Shown here piece after piece: positions 7,201-13,377 of a stretch of DNA of 13,377 bases. This DNA comes from Thiodiazotropha sp050305635 (GTDB lineage: Bacteria > Pseudomonadota > Gammaproteobacteria > Chromatiales > Chromatiaceae). The translations under genes and the position numbers were made by a program. The notes beneath the pieces were generated by a model that was not told the origin of the DNA, searched no databases, and worked only from the letters and a program-made list of their open reading frames with translations. Positions within the stretch are counted from its first letter, which is position 1. Every line of letters starts with the position of its first letter. The stretch covers positions 1 to 13,377 of the forward strand of contig JBNLFS010000005.1 of the NCBI GenBank assembly GCA_050305635.1, written 5' to 3'.

Positions 7201-7998
7201 TCACAGGCTGTTAAGTATCTCCGCCAGCAGATTGCCGTCCATCGGATTAAGACTGTGGCTGACCGGAGTCACCCGGATCTGGGACCGTCCCTGTAACGCA
7301 GCCACGTGATCCATGTCCTGGCTGTAAGCCGGCACCAGTTCATCACCCATTCCCACGGGCCCGGAACGCACCACTGATACATAACTCACATCCGGATGGG
7401 GTTGCCGGTTTAGCCAGAACAGCAAATTACCCGGCTGCTCCGGTGTCAGGTCGAGCAGCACACCCCAGGAATCACGCACCACATCGTACATATCTCCGGC
7501 AAAGAAGTCCTTGATCAGGCAGATCGGAAAGGGATCGTCGGTCTCGTCCAGCGCCTCCACCGCCCGCAGGGTACCCAGATGGGGCGAGGCCAAAGTGATC
7601 AGCGCCTTCGCCCCCGGCGCACCGCCCTCGACCAGCGCCAGACGGGCCACCACGCCCCCGGCTGAGTGACCGACCAGTATCAGGGGTTCATCCGGCCCGC
7701 GAGGTTCGATCGCCTGGAGCATGCCACTGAGGATTCTTGCCTGAATACCTAGCGGGGCCTGAGACGGGAGTTCAACGGTATAGAAACGGTTCGCCGACTG
7801 AGCGCCAGGCAGGGGTATCAACCCCCTGGGGGTCATGACACCCGAGGGTTGCCAGCCCTGTTGGCTCAGTACCGCTGTGATCCCGCTGCGCTCCCAGGAG
7901 GCGGCACTGCCCAAATAACCATGCACCAGCACAGCCACGTCTGCGCGTGCGGAGAAGGATACCAATCCCCAAAGTATCAGATACATCAACCGCTTCAT
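7201..7998 (-). CDS. Exported alpha/beta-hydrolase, lipase/esterase (PGAP1-like)
   Basis: This 265-residue serine hydrolase is probably periplasmic or secreted and cleaves carboxyl esters (substrate unknown). The start at ATG 7998 is supported by AGGAG (8004-8008) 5 bases upstream and by a signal peptide, 'MKRLMYLILWGLVSFSARA', with cleavage after A19. An upstream in-frame extension to 8121 lacks both. The mature protein begins directly with the first core strand and oxyanion-hole motif 'VAVLVHGYLGS' (21-31). The nucleophile is S112 in 'GHSAGG' (110-115). The likely acid is D219 in 'GMGDELVP' and the histidine H248 in 'VSHSLNP'. The triad layout resembles lipase/PGAP1-like families. No lipase-specific foldase gene is next to it. 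It is transcribed alone, with its own promoter just upstream. Confidence 0.88.
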   Translation of the reverse strand: MKRLMYLILWGLVSFSARADVAVLVHGYLGSAASWERSGITAVLSQQGWQPSGVMTPRGLIPLPGAQSANRFYTVELPSQAPLGIQARILSGMLQAIEPRGPDEPLILVGHSAGGVVARLALVEGGAPGAKALITLASPHLGTLRAVEALDETDDPFPICLIKDFFAGDMYDVVRDSWGVLLDLTPEQPGNLLFWLNRQPHPDVSYVSVVRSGPVGMGDELVPAYSQDMDHVAALQGRSQIRVTPVSHSLNPMDGNLLAEILNSL

Positions 7999-8027
7999 GT
8001 TCACTCCTGCTTGGTCTGACCGACACT

Positions 8028-8045
8028 CCGATTGTACCACTTTCG
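8028..8045 (-). promoter_or_regulatory. Extended -10 promoter of the lipase gene
   Basis: Read on the minus strand, CGAAAGTGGTACAATCGG contains an extended -10, TG-G-TACAAT (hexamer at 8031-8036), 32 bases before the ATG. No good -35 is seen; AGTAGA at 17 bases is poor. The 18-mer is identical at 17 positions to the rnr promoter at 8895-8912. Confidence 0.5.
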
Positions 8046-8122
8046 GAATGCTTTCTACTCGATTGGGAGGAGTGAAGAGGGCTGTGTGTATTGATTCTGC
8101 CCACCATGAAACGGTCAGCAAG

Positions 8123-8155
8123 AAAAAGGGAGGATATGGGCCACAACACCCCCTT
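8123..8155 (-). terminator. Candidate intrinsic terminator of the chemoreceptor remnant
   Basis: On the minus strand, AAGGG-GG pairs with CC-(T)-CCCTT (8149-8155 with 8126-8133, one bulge, loop about 15 bases). The 3' arm runs into TTTTTC (8122-8127). It lies 29 bases after the stop codon of the remnant, as expected for its original terminator. Confidence 0.45.
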
Positions 8156-8183
8156 CCTGCGCTTAGATATTGAACTGTTCGGT

Positions 8184-8345
8184 TTAGTTGCGGAACTGAA
8201 TCACCAGATTATCGAGTCTTTCGATGGCAGCCAGAATCTGCCTGCAGGCTTCCGCACTTTGCTTGGCGCCGGAGGCGGTCTCTTCCGCCACCTGGTTGAT
8301 GTTGACCACGTTCTGATTGATCTCCTCGGCAACCGCGCCCTGCCG
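8184..8345 (-). pseudogene. C-terminal remnant of a methyl-accepting chemotaxis protein
   Basis: Only 53 codons and a TAA stop remain. The translation includes 'GAVAEEINQNVVNINQVAEE' followed by 'TASGAKQSAEACRQILAAIE' and ends 'LVIQFRN'. This is the familiar distal end of the MCP cytoplasmic coiled coil (compare the common 'AVAEEINRNVVNINQVAEET' pattern), including the methylation-helix region. There is no start codon; reading upstream, an in-frame TGA occurs three codons beyond the break, inside the inverted repeat. Homology runs right up to base 8345, one base from the terminal inverted repeat at 8347. The 5' part of the gene is not present between the element and rnr, so several hundred codons have been lost. 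It is non-functional as it stands. Confidence 0.85.
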
Positions 8346-8346
8346 T

Positions 8347-8615
8347 TTAACTCAAGTTTCGGGGTTCATTTTGCTGCATTCATTAGAGTTGGCAAATGAA
8401 CGCCAATAGTAAATATCGCCTCGTTCCCACGCTCTGAGGGGGAATGCCGAACCGAGCTTATGCGAACACATCGGATCGGGGCAAAACTACACGGCTTAAT
8501 ATGCATTCCCACGCAGAGCGTGGGAACGAGGTGCCGGATAAATAGTTATTGTCCTAATTATTCAACAAGTTATGCCTGATCTGATGCTGATTCTGAACCC
8601 CGAAACTTGAGTTAA
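8347..8615. mobile_element. 269-bp element with perfect 22-bp terminal inverted repeats (MITE-like)
   Basis: The 22 bases at 8347-8368 (starting ttaactcaagtttcgg) are the exact reverse complement of 8594-8615 (ending ccgaaacttgagttaa). The 225 bases between carry no credible ORF but contain the long palindrome at 8419-8531. Such perfect short terminal repeats around a non-coding body are typical of a non-autonomous, transposase-dependent element or an IS remnant deleted internally. No convincing target-site duplication is seen at the ends (left flank ...gccgt, right flank gttca...), consistent with insertion plus adjacent deletion. I do not recognise the IS family from the ends. Confidence 0.7.
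8419..8531. repeat. Long internal palindrome (CCTCGTTCCCACGC type)
   Basis: The arms CCTCGTTCCCACGCTCTG (8419-8436) and CAGAGCGTGGGAACGAGG (8514-8531) are perfectly complementary over 18 bases. They continue inward as GGGGAATGC/GCATTCCC-type pairing to 8447 and 8503, 27 of 29 positions in all, with a 55-base centre. The motif 'CGTTCCCACGC...GCGTGGGAACG' resembles dispersed palindromic repeats that I recall from several proteobacteria. It is nested inside the 22-bp-ITR element, so either it inserted there or it is part of the element. Confidence 0.7.
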
Positions 8616-8876
8616 GTTCATAATGTGTGAATGGGCCTGTGGCAACAGTCTTTCGAGACCGCTCCTGTTCGCCGCTGGTTTGAGTCTTAATTTGAGGAAA
8701 ATCGAAACATAAATCCATCCGCGATGCGGATGCGCGTGACGGCGCCGATATACGAGCGGGCAGGGCTACAGGGTGGTCGTCCGGCCAGGACACCCCCGGT
8801 GCTGTCACACGGTCTGTGTGTTCATATCCCACCGAGCAACGCAATCGATTCGCCCATAAGCCTTTTTAATAAACGA
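8616..8876. other. Unassigned intergenic stretch with short hairpins
   Basis: No gene is supported on either strand, and no chemoreceptor sequence is recognisable. Two small hairpins are present: catccgc-gat-gcggatg (8716-8732, 7 bp) and cacac/gtgtg around 8806-8820. A minus-strand frame is open across it but has no family resemblance or ribosome-binding site. It may be the far side of the deletion that removed the receptor gene. Confidence 0.5.
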
Positions 8877-8909
8877 TTTCGTGGGGTTACCCCGCGAAAG
8901 TGGTAGAAT
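8877..8909 (+). promoter_or_regulatory. rnr promoter: extended -10 abutted by a palindrome
   Basis: The extended -10 TG-G-TAGAAT (hexamer 8904-8909) lies about 33 bases before the rnr start. Immediately upstream is a 10-bp dyad, TTTCGTGGGG (8877-8886) and CCCCGCGAAA (8890-8899), with a TTA centre and a single G.T pair. It occupies the -35 and spacer region. No canonical -35 is visible, so the dyad could be an activator or repressor site. Confidence 0.5.
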
Positions 8910-8941
8910 CGGCGGATTAAGTCAAACAAGCAGAAGTGAAC

Positions 8942-11356
8942 GTGGCAAAAAGATCAAACAAATGCTCCCCGAACAAGGATCCGCACCAGGCGCGCGAAGC
9001 GCGTAAATACGAGAACCCCATCCCCAGTCGTGAATTCATCATGGAGACCCTGGCCCAGGAGGGTATACCCCTGGACCGGGAGACCCTGGCGGAGCGGCTC
9101 GACATCACCTCGGAAGAGCAGCAGGAGGCATTGCGCCGTCGGCTGCGCGCCATGGAACGGGATGGCCAGCTGATCTGCAACCGCAACAACAACTACTGCC
9201 TGGTCAACAAGCGCGATTTGATCGTCGGCCGGGTCATCGGCCATCCCGACGGCTTCGGCTTTCTCCGTCCGGACGACGGCGGCGACGACCTCTACCTCTC
9301 CTTCAAGGAGATGCGCTCGGTGTTTCACGACGATCGGGCGGTGGTCCGGGTCACCGGCATGGACCGGCGCAACCGTCTCGAAGGGGCGGTGGTCGAGATC
9401 CTGGAGCGCAACACCCGTACGGTTGCCGGCCGTTTCTACATGGAGAGTGGGGTCGGTTTCGTGGTACCCGATTCGAAACGTCTCAGCAAGGACATCATCA
9501 TTCCCTCCACCGAGGTCAACCAGGCTGAGCCGGGGCAGATCGTCACCGTGGAAATCCTCGACCAACCCACCAAACGCACCCCACCCATCGGCCGGGTTCT
9601 GGAGATCCTCGGGGATCACATGGGACCGGGCATGGAAACCGATCTTGCGATCCGTACCCACGGCATCGCGGTGGACTGGCCCGAAGAGGTGGAACAGGAG
9701 ATCCGCGGGTTGACCCCGGAGGTTGCCGAAGCGGACAAGAAGGGCCGGGTGGACCTGCGCGACCTGCCCCTGGTCACCATCGACGGCGCGGATGCTCGGG
9801 ATTTCGACGATGCGGTCTACTGCGAACTCAAGCCCAAAGGCTGGCGCCTGCTGGTGTGTATCGCGGACGTCTCCCACTACGTGGCGCCGGGTTCCGCCCT
9901 GGATCAGGAGGCCCGCAACCGGGGCAACTCGGTCTATTTCCCGGACCGGGTTATTCCCATGCTGCCGGAGGTGCTCTCCAACGGGCTCTGCTCCCTGAAC
10001 CCCAAGGTCGATCGTCTGTGCATGACCGCTGAACTCTATATCAGCCAAGAGGGCAAGGTCACCCGGTCCCGGTTTTTCCCCGCGGTGATGCGCTCCCAGG
10101 CGCGCCTGATCTACGACGACGTGGCGGCCATGCTGGAAGGGGACAGCGCATTGTGCGAGCAGCATGCCGATCTGTTGCCGCATCTGCATAACCTCTACCA
10201 GCTGTTTCAGGTGATGCTGGCGCAGCGCGCGGAACGGGGCGCCATCGATTTCGACACCACCGAGACCCGCATCGAATTCAACGAACTCAAACGGGTGGAG
10301 CGGATCGTCCCGGTGGTGCGCAACGACGCCCATCGTTTGATCGAGGAGTGCATGCTGGCGGCCAACGTGGCCGCGGCCCGCTACTTGATCCGCTGCAAGC
10401 AGCCCGCGCTGTACCGCATCCACGAAGGTCCCGCGGAGGAGAAACTCACCGACCTGCGGGAGTTCCTCGGCGAACTGGCGTTGAGCCTGCCCGGCGGTAA
10501 GAAACCCAGTGCCGGGGACTATGCGAAACTCCTTGATCAGGTGCGCACCCGCCCGGATCGCCATCTGATCCAGACGGTGCTGCTGCGTTCCCTTTCCCAG
10601 GCGGTCTACAGCTCCGACAACGTGGGTCATTTTGGGCTGTCCTACCCGGCCTACACCCATTTCACCTCGCCAATCCGGCGCTATCCGGACCTGATCGTTC
10701 ATCGCGCGCTGAAGCACGTCATCGACAAGGGACAGCCCGACGACTTCGATTACTCCAAGTCCGAACTGCAGGCCATGGGCGAGCACTGTTCGAGTACCGA
10801 ACGCAAGGCGGACGAAGCCACCCGGGATGCCCTCGACTGGCTCAAGTGCGAGTACATGCAGGACAAGGTGGGGGAGACCTTCAACGGCATCATCACCAGC
10901 GTCAACTCCTTCGGTGTGTTCGTTGAACTCGAGGACATCTATGTGGATGGCCTGGTGCACATCTCCTCCCTGGACAATGACTACTACCACTACGACCCGG
11001 TGGGGCACCGCCTCACCGGCGAGCGCACCGGCAAGGTGCTGCGTCTCGGCGATCCCCTGACCATCGTGGTCGCCAAGGTGAACCTGGATGAGCGCAAGAT
11101 CGATTTCCTGCCGGCCAAAGCGGAAGTGAAGGTCGGCGAGGGTAAGCGCAAAAAGCGCAGCAAGTCCTCCCGGGGCAAGCCATCATCCGCACCGGTCAAT
11201 GCTGCGCCGGAAAAGCCGTCTTCGAAGAAGCGTGCACCGGACAAGGCCCAGTCCGATAAGGCTGCAGCGGACAAGTCGGCTCCCGGAAGCTCAGCCAAGG
11301 GCGCCAAGAAGCGACCCTCACGCAAGCCCCGCAGGGCCAAGAAGCCCCAGGCATGA
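8942..11356 (+). CDS. rnr: Ribonuclease R (3'-5' exoribonuclease, RNB family)
   Basis: RNase R is a processive 3'-5' exoribonuclease that degrades structured RNA, acts in rRNA quality control and works with tmRNA. The product is 804 residues from GTG 8942 (AGAAG at 5 bases); a second GTG at 8936 would give 806. E. coli RNase R has 813. Order of parts: a helix-turn-helix-like N-terminus with the family signature 'REARKYENPIPSREFI' (about 18-33); cold-shock domains (about 80-240, 'GRVIGHPDGFGFL'); the RNB catalytic domain with the metal-binding Asp cluster in 'TIDGADARDFDDAVY' (about 279-293), 'PEVLSNGLCSLNP' (about 342-354) and 'HFTSPIRRYPDL' (about 574-585); an S1 domain (about 642-720, 'GIITSVNSFGVFVELED'); and a Lys/Ala/Pro/Ser-rich basic tail (about 725-804) with repeated 'DKA' units. 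Its ATGA overlap with rlmB indicates one operon and coupled translation. Confidence 0.97.
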   Translation: MAKRSNKCSPNKDPHQAREARKYENPIPSREFIMETLAQEGIPLDRETLAERLDITSEEQQEALRRRLRAMERDGQLICNRNNNYCLVNKRDLIVGRVIGHPDGFGFLRPDDGGDDLYLSFKEMRSVFHDDRAVVRVTGMDRRNRLEGAVVEILERNTRTVAGRFYMESGVGFVVPDSKRLSKDIIIPSTEVNQAEPGQIVTVEILDQPTKRTPPIGRVLEILGDHMGPGMETDLAIRTHGIAVDWPEEVEQEIRGLTPEVAEADKKGRVDLRDLPLVTIDGADARDFDDAVYCELKPKGWRLLVCIADVSHYVAPGSALDQEARNRGNSVYFPDRVIPMLPEVLSNGLCSLNPKVDRLCMTAELYISQEGKVTRSRFFPAVMRSQARLIYDDVAAMLEGDSALCEQHADLLPHLHNLYQLFQVMLAQRAERGAIDFDTTETRIEFNELKRVERIVPVVRNDAHRLIEECMLAANVAAARYLIRCKQPALYRIHEGPAEEKLTDLREFLGELALSLPGGKKPSAGDYAKLLDQVRTRPDRHLIQTVLLRSLSQAVYSSDNVGHFGLSYPAYTHFTSPIRRYPDLIVHRALKHVIDKGQPDDFDYSKSELQAMGEHCSSTERKADEATRDALDWLKCEYMQDKVGETFNGIITSVNSFGVFVELEDIYVDGLVHISSLDNDYYHYDPVGHRLTGERTGKVLRLGDPLTIVVAKVNLDERKIDFLPAKAEVKVGEGKRKKRSKSSRGKPSSAPVNAAPEKPSSKKRAPDKAQSDKAAADKSAPGSSAKGAKKRPSRKPRRAKKPQA

Positions 11357-12111
11357 AATCCCAGGAAGCCTGGATCCTTGGACTGCACGCGGTCAAAGCG
11401 GCCCTGTCCGGGGGGCATCACGCCCGGGAGCTGTGGGTGGATGCCGGTCGTCAAGATCAACGGGTGCGGGAAATCCTGAGTCTCGCCGAACAGGCGGGGG
11501 TGGCTTGTCAGCGGGTCACCGGACGGGCGCTCGACGAACGTTTCAAGGAGGCTCGCCACCAGGGTGTGGCGCTCTCGGTGATGCCCCGCCAGACCCAGGA
11601 CGAACCTTACCTCAAGGCACTCCTGAAGCGCCTCGATCATCCCCCCTTTCTGCTGGTGCTGGACGGGGTCCAGGATCCGCATAATCTGGGGGCTTGTCTG
11701 CGCACCGCGGACGCCGCCGGGGTCGATGCGCTGATCATCCCCCGGGACAAGTCAGCGGGGCTCACCCCGACGGTGCGCAAGGTTGCGAGCGGCGCGGCGG
11801 AGAGCGTGCCGCTGGTGCAGGTCACCAACCTGTCGCGCACCCTCAAGTGGCTGCAGGCGGAAGGGGTGTGGCTGATCGGCACCGCCGGTGAAGCGGACCA
11901 GAGCCTCTATCAGGCTTCCCTGAGCGGGCCTCTGGCCCTGGTGATGGGGGGCGAGGAGAAGGGCATGCGCCGCTTGACTCGCGAACAGTGCGACCTCCTG
12001 GTAAGGTTACCCATGCAGGGCAGTGTCGAGAGCCTGAATGTCTCCGTGGCCGCCGGTGTCGCCCTCTACGAGGCGGTCCGTCAGCGGACCGGTCAGAATC
12101 AATCCCAATGA
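11353..12111 (+). CDS. rlmB: 23S rRNA (guanosine(2251)-2'-O)-methyltransferase RlmB
   Basis: This is a SpoU/TrmH-family (SPOUT) enzyme that uses S-adenosylmethionine to 2'-O-methylate G2251 in the peptidyl-transferase P loop of 23S rRNA. The 252 residues are close to the usual 243-250. An N-terminal L30e-like substrate-binding domain (about 5-80, 'ILGLHAVKAAL', 'HQGVALSV') is followed by the knotted catalytic domain. Its three motifs are 'NLGACLRTADAAG' (111-123, with catalytic Arg117), 'LVMGGEEKGMRRL' (196-208) and 'LPMQGSVESLNVSVAAGVALYE' (219-240, in two parts: the deep trefoil knot and the following helix). The ATG overlaps the rnr stop as ATGA. There is no Shine-Dalgarno of its own, fitting coupling to rnr, which is the common gammaproteobacterial gene order. 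Confidence 0.96.
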   Translation: MKSQEAWILGLHAVKAALSGGHHARELWVDAGRQDQRVREILSLAEQAGVACQRVTGRALDERFKEARHQGVALSVMPRQTQDEPYLKALLKRLDHPPFLLVLDGVQDPHNLGACLRTADAAGVDALIIPRDKSAGLTPTVRKVASGAAESVPLVQVTNLSRTLKWLQAEGVWLIGTAGEADQSLYQASLSGPLALVMGGEEKGMRRLTREQCDLLVRLPMQGSVESLNVSVAAGVALYEAVRQRTGQNQSQ

Positions 12112-12141
12112 CTGAAATCCGAGTGGGAATTCAGCTATAAC
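12112..12141 (+). promoter_or_regulatory. Candidate sigma-70 promoter of the outer-membrane protein gene
   Basis: CTGAAA (12112-12117) and TATAAC (12136-12141) are separated by 18 bases, in an AT-rich gap directly after the rlmB stop and 30 bases before the ATG. The -10 matches 5 of 6 and the -35 4 of 6. Confidence 0.5.
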
Positions 12142-12170
12142 TATACGAGTGTTCCGAAGAGTACAGAACC

Positions 12171-12926
12171 ATGAAACGCCACAGTCTCCCCCTGATTATC
12201 ACATCCGCCCTCGCCATGCCCGTGCAGGCCGACATGCTGGGATTCACCCTGGATGCAGGGATCTGGAACGTGGACTCCTCCGGTTCGCTCTCCGACACCA
12301 CCAAGGACGAGATGCAGAACTTCGAACTCGGTTCGAAGGGCACCGGGGTCTTCTCCCTGGCGTTCGAGCATCCCATCCCGGTGATCCCCAACTTCATGCT
12401 GCGCACCAATGATCTGAGCGCCGAGGACACAACCCGGCTGTCGCGCAGCTTCACCTACGACGATGTGCAATACTCGGCGAACTCGGACGTGAATGTGGAG
12501 TTCAACATCCAGAGCAGCGATTTTGTCTTCTACTACGAAGTCTTCGACAACGATGTCCTGTCCTTCGATTTCGGCCTCAACCTGAAATACCTGGATGGGG
12601 ACATCCGCATTGACAGCAAGGACACCAACCAGTCCTCCCAGGACCACTTCAAAGGCTACGTGCCCATGCTCTACGGCGCGGCGCAGGTGGGTATTCCCAC
12701 CACCCGCTTCTCCGTGTACGGTGACATGAACATCCTCAGCATCGGCGATCACACCCTGCAGGACTATCAGGCCGGTGTTGCCTTCGGTCTGGTCGAGAGC
12801 ACGCCTGTGGACATCCGCCTCAAGGGTGGCTACCGCCGCTTCAGCCTGGAGTTGGACGACCTGGAGGGGGTCTACACCGACTGGACCTTCGATGGCCTCT
12901 ATCTGGGCGTCCAGGCTGATTTCTGA
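12171..12926 (+). CDS. TIGR04219-family outer-membrane beta-barrel protein
   Basis: The 251-residue precursor has the signal peptide 'MKRHSLPLIITSALAMPVQA' (cleavage after A20). The mature part shows alternating polar/hydrophobic strands and a C-terminal '...LYLGVQADF' ending in Phe, the outer-membrane insertion signal recognised by the BAM complex. The family pattern is clear: 'LGFTLDAGIWNVD' at the N-terminus, 'FEHPIPVIPNFMLR' (about 64-77), 'LSRSFTYDDV', 'FYYEVFDNDVLSFDFGLNLKYLDGDI' (about 123-148, in two parts: paired strands), 'VPMLYGAAQV' and 'GYRRFSLELDDLEGVYTDWTFDG' near the end. The function of the family is unknown; the acidic loops are surface-exposed by inference. Only a weak GAAGAG-like ribosome-binding site precedes the ATG. 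It probably has its own promoter and a hairpin terminator, so it is likely a single-gene unit between rlmB and rpsF. Confidence 0.9.
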   Translation: MKRHSLPLIITSALAMPVQADMLGFTLDAGIWNVDSSGSLSDTTKDEMQNFELGSKGTGVFSLAFEHPIPVIPNFMLRTNDLSAEDTTRLSRSFTYDDVQYSANSDVNVEFNIQSSDFVFYYEVFDNDVLSFDFGLNLKYLDGDIRIDSKDTNQSSQDHFKGYVPMLYGAAQVGIPTTRFSVYGDMNILSIGDHTLQDYQAGVAFGLVESTPVDIRLKGGYRRFSLELDDLEGVYTDWTFDGLYLGVQADF

Positions 12927-12955
12927 GTCGGGCTCCCCGACTGTCGATCCTTCCG

Positions 12956-12979
12956 AACCGGCGCGCAGACGCCGGTTTT
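12956..12979 (+). terminator. Rho-independent terminator after the outer-membrane protein gene
   Basis: A perfect 8-bp stem, AACCGGCG (12956-12963) and CGCCGGTT (12970-12977), with a 6-base loop is followed by a short T run (TTTT within the stem end and tail). A second hairpin, agtcggg-ctc-cccgact (12926-12942), overlaps the stop codon but lacks T residues. Confidence 0.65.
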
Positions 12980-12989
12980 ATCTGTGAAT

Positions 12990-13018
12990 TTGCGGTTCTG
13001 CCTGCAAAAAGGTAGAAT
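12990..13018 (+). promoter_or_regulatory. Sigma-70 promoter of the rpsF operon
   Basis: TTGCGG (12990-12995) and TAGAAT (13013-13018) are separated by the optimal 17 bases and followed by a GC-rich discriminator (ccgcgg), as in stringently controlled ribosomal promoters. A dyad, TTTGCGG/CC(T)GCAAA (12989-13008), fills the spacer. Confidence 0.7.
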
Positions 13019-13144
13019 CCGCGGCTTCCCGGTGCCCGACGACCTGCCCGAGACGTGATTTCGTCCGGCTCGTGCATGTGGACCGGGCATCACTCCTTGC
13101 CTTACTGCCCGAGCAGAAGGCTGCCTAACCCGAAAGGAGATACA
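13019..13144 (+). promoter_or_regulatory. Structured 5' leader of rpsF
   Basis: The leader is about 120 bases and ends in a strong AAAGGAGA ribosome-binding site (13133-13140). A hairpin CCG-(A)-GACG/CGTC-CGG (13048-13055 with 13062-13068) has a single bulged A. TGCCCG occurs three times (13033-13038, 13045-13050, 13106-13111) against one complementary CGGGCA (13084-13089), so mutually exclusive foldings are possible. In bacteria S6 with S18 can bind an rpsF leader; whether that motif is present here is not established. Confidence 0.45.
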
Positions 13145-13377
13145 ATGAGGCACTATGAAGTCGTGTTCCTGGTCCACCCGGATCAGAGTGAACAGGTACC
13201 TGCTATGATCGAGCGTTATCGCGCAGGTATCGAAACCAAAGGTGGCAAGATCCACCGTCTCGAGGATTGGGGTCGCCGCCAGCTGGCCTATCCCATCAAC
13301 AAGATTCACAAAGCGCACTATGTTCTGATGAACATCGAGTGCGACAGCGAAGCCTTGTCCGAACTGCAGAGCGCGTT
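13145..13377 (+). CDS. rpsF: 30S ribosomal protein S6 (partial, cut by window end)
   Basis: S6 binds the central domain of 16S rRNA together with S18 on the platform of the 30S subunit. The first 77 codons are present and open to the last base. The translation begins 'MRHYEVVFLVHPDQSEQVPA' and continues 'MIERYRAGIETKGGKIHRLE', 'DWGRRQLAYPINKIHKAHYV' and 'LMNIECDSEALSEL'. This is the canonical ferredoxin-like S6 start, with the signature 'W.G.R.LAYPI.K...A.Y' at about 42-58. The ATG has AGGAG at 5 bases. In gammaproteobacteria rpsF is usually followed by rpsR and rplI, which would lie beyond the window. Confidence 0.97.
   Translation, partial: MRHYEVVFLVHPDQSEQVPAMIERYRAGIETKGGKIHRLEDWGRRQLAYPINKIHKAHYVLMNIECDSEALSELQSA

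Noticed and set aside
7999..8121. N-terminal extension of the lipase to 8121
   Set aside because: The internal ATG at 7998 has AGGAG at 5 bases and begins a proper signal peptide. The extension would also cover the predicted promoter.
8340..8622. Target-site duplication flanking the 269-bp element
   Set aside because: The flanks (gccgt on the left, gttca on the right) share at most a trivial GTT and do not form a convincing duplication.
8554..8844. A 96-codon minus-strand frame crossing the right end of the inverted-repeat element
   Set aside because: It has no ribosome-binding site, no family resemblance, and it runs through the terminal repeat, so it is not supported as a gene or as the missing receptor part.
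8616..8935. A tRNA or small RNA gene between the element and rnr
   Set aside because: I looked for cloverleaf signatures (GGTTC.A..CC, acceptor pairing) on both strands and found only short isolated hairpins.
8954..11008. A 684-codon open frame on the minus strand
   Set aside because: It lies entirely opposite rnr. The rnr product is a full match to RNase R with all catalytic motifs; the minus frame has low-complexity His/Val/Asp composition typical of an antisense shadow in GC-rich DNA.
1..13377. CRISPR array, prophage or defence system
   Set aside because: There are no regularly spaced repeats, integrase, transposase or defence-type genes. The only repeats are the palindromic elements described.

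Overview
The window looks like chromosome from a gammaproteobacterium. The evidence is the gene set and order (tsaB; rnr overlapping rlmB; rpsF just downstream), the close match of the RNase R and RlmB proteins to what I know of the gammaproteobacterial enzymes, and a TIGR04219-type outer-membrane protein. A relative of the sulfur-oxidising Chromatiales-like lineages is my guess from overall style; nothing here proves it. Eight protein genes plus the start of a ninth are recognisable. In addition there is one small secreted-type ORF (53 codons), one chemoreceptor remnant and three palindromic or inverted-repeat elements.

Left part (1-2292): a cruciform-forming repeat lies at the very edge, followed by a DUF4304-like hypothetical gene. 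This converges on tsaB (tRNA t6A synthesis), which is on the minus strand. Next comes a 446-base AT-rich stretch without a gene. It ends in a well-formed sigma-54 (-24/-12) promoter, with upstream direct repeats placed where enhancer-binding proteins bind, and it drives a 53-codon ORF encoding a signal-peptide-bearing peptide that I do not recognise. This is the most interesting spot in the window.

Middle part (2293-8183): a minus-strand two-gene operon encodes an RND-family tripartite efflux pump (periplasmic adaptor then inner-membrane permease, 6 bases apart). No outer-membrane channel gene is present. A divergent gene encodes a small RRM-like protein with an arginine-rich tail. It converges on an exported serine lipase/esterase with a visible Ser-Asp-His triad.

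Broken region (8184-8941): only the last 53 codons of a methyl-accepting chemotaxis protein remain, still followed by a plausible terminator. The remnant stops 1 base from a 269-bp element with perfect 22-bp terminal inverted repeats, and that element encloses a second long palindrome. The other part of the receptor gene is not found beyond the element, so insertion was accompanied by deletion or rearrangement. About 260 further bases hold nothing I can name.

Right part (8877-13377): rnr and rlmB form an ATGA-overlapping RNA-metabolism operon with its own promoter. A beta-barrel outer-membrane protein gene with its own promoter and terminator follows. Then comes the rpsF (ribosomal protein S6) operon promoter, a roughly 120-base structured leader, and the first 77 codons of rpsF, cut by the window end. 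Three of the promoters share a GGTA(G/C)AATC -10 region with a GC-rich discriminator.
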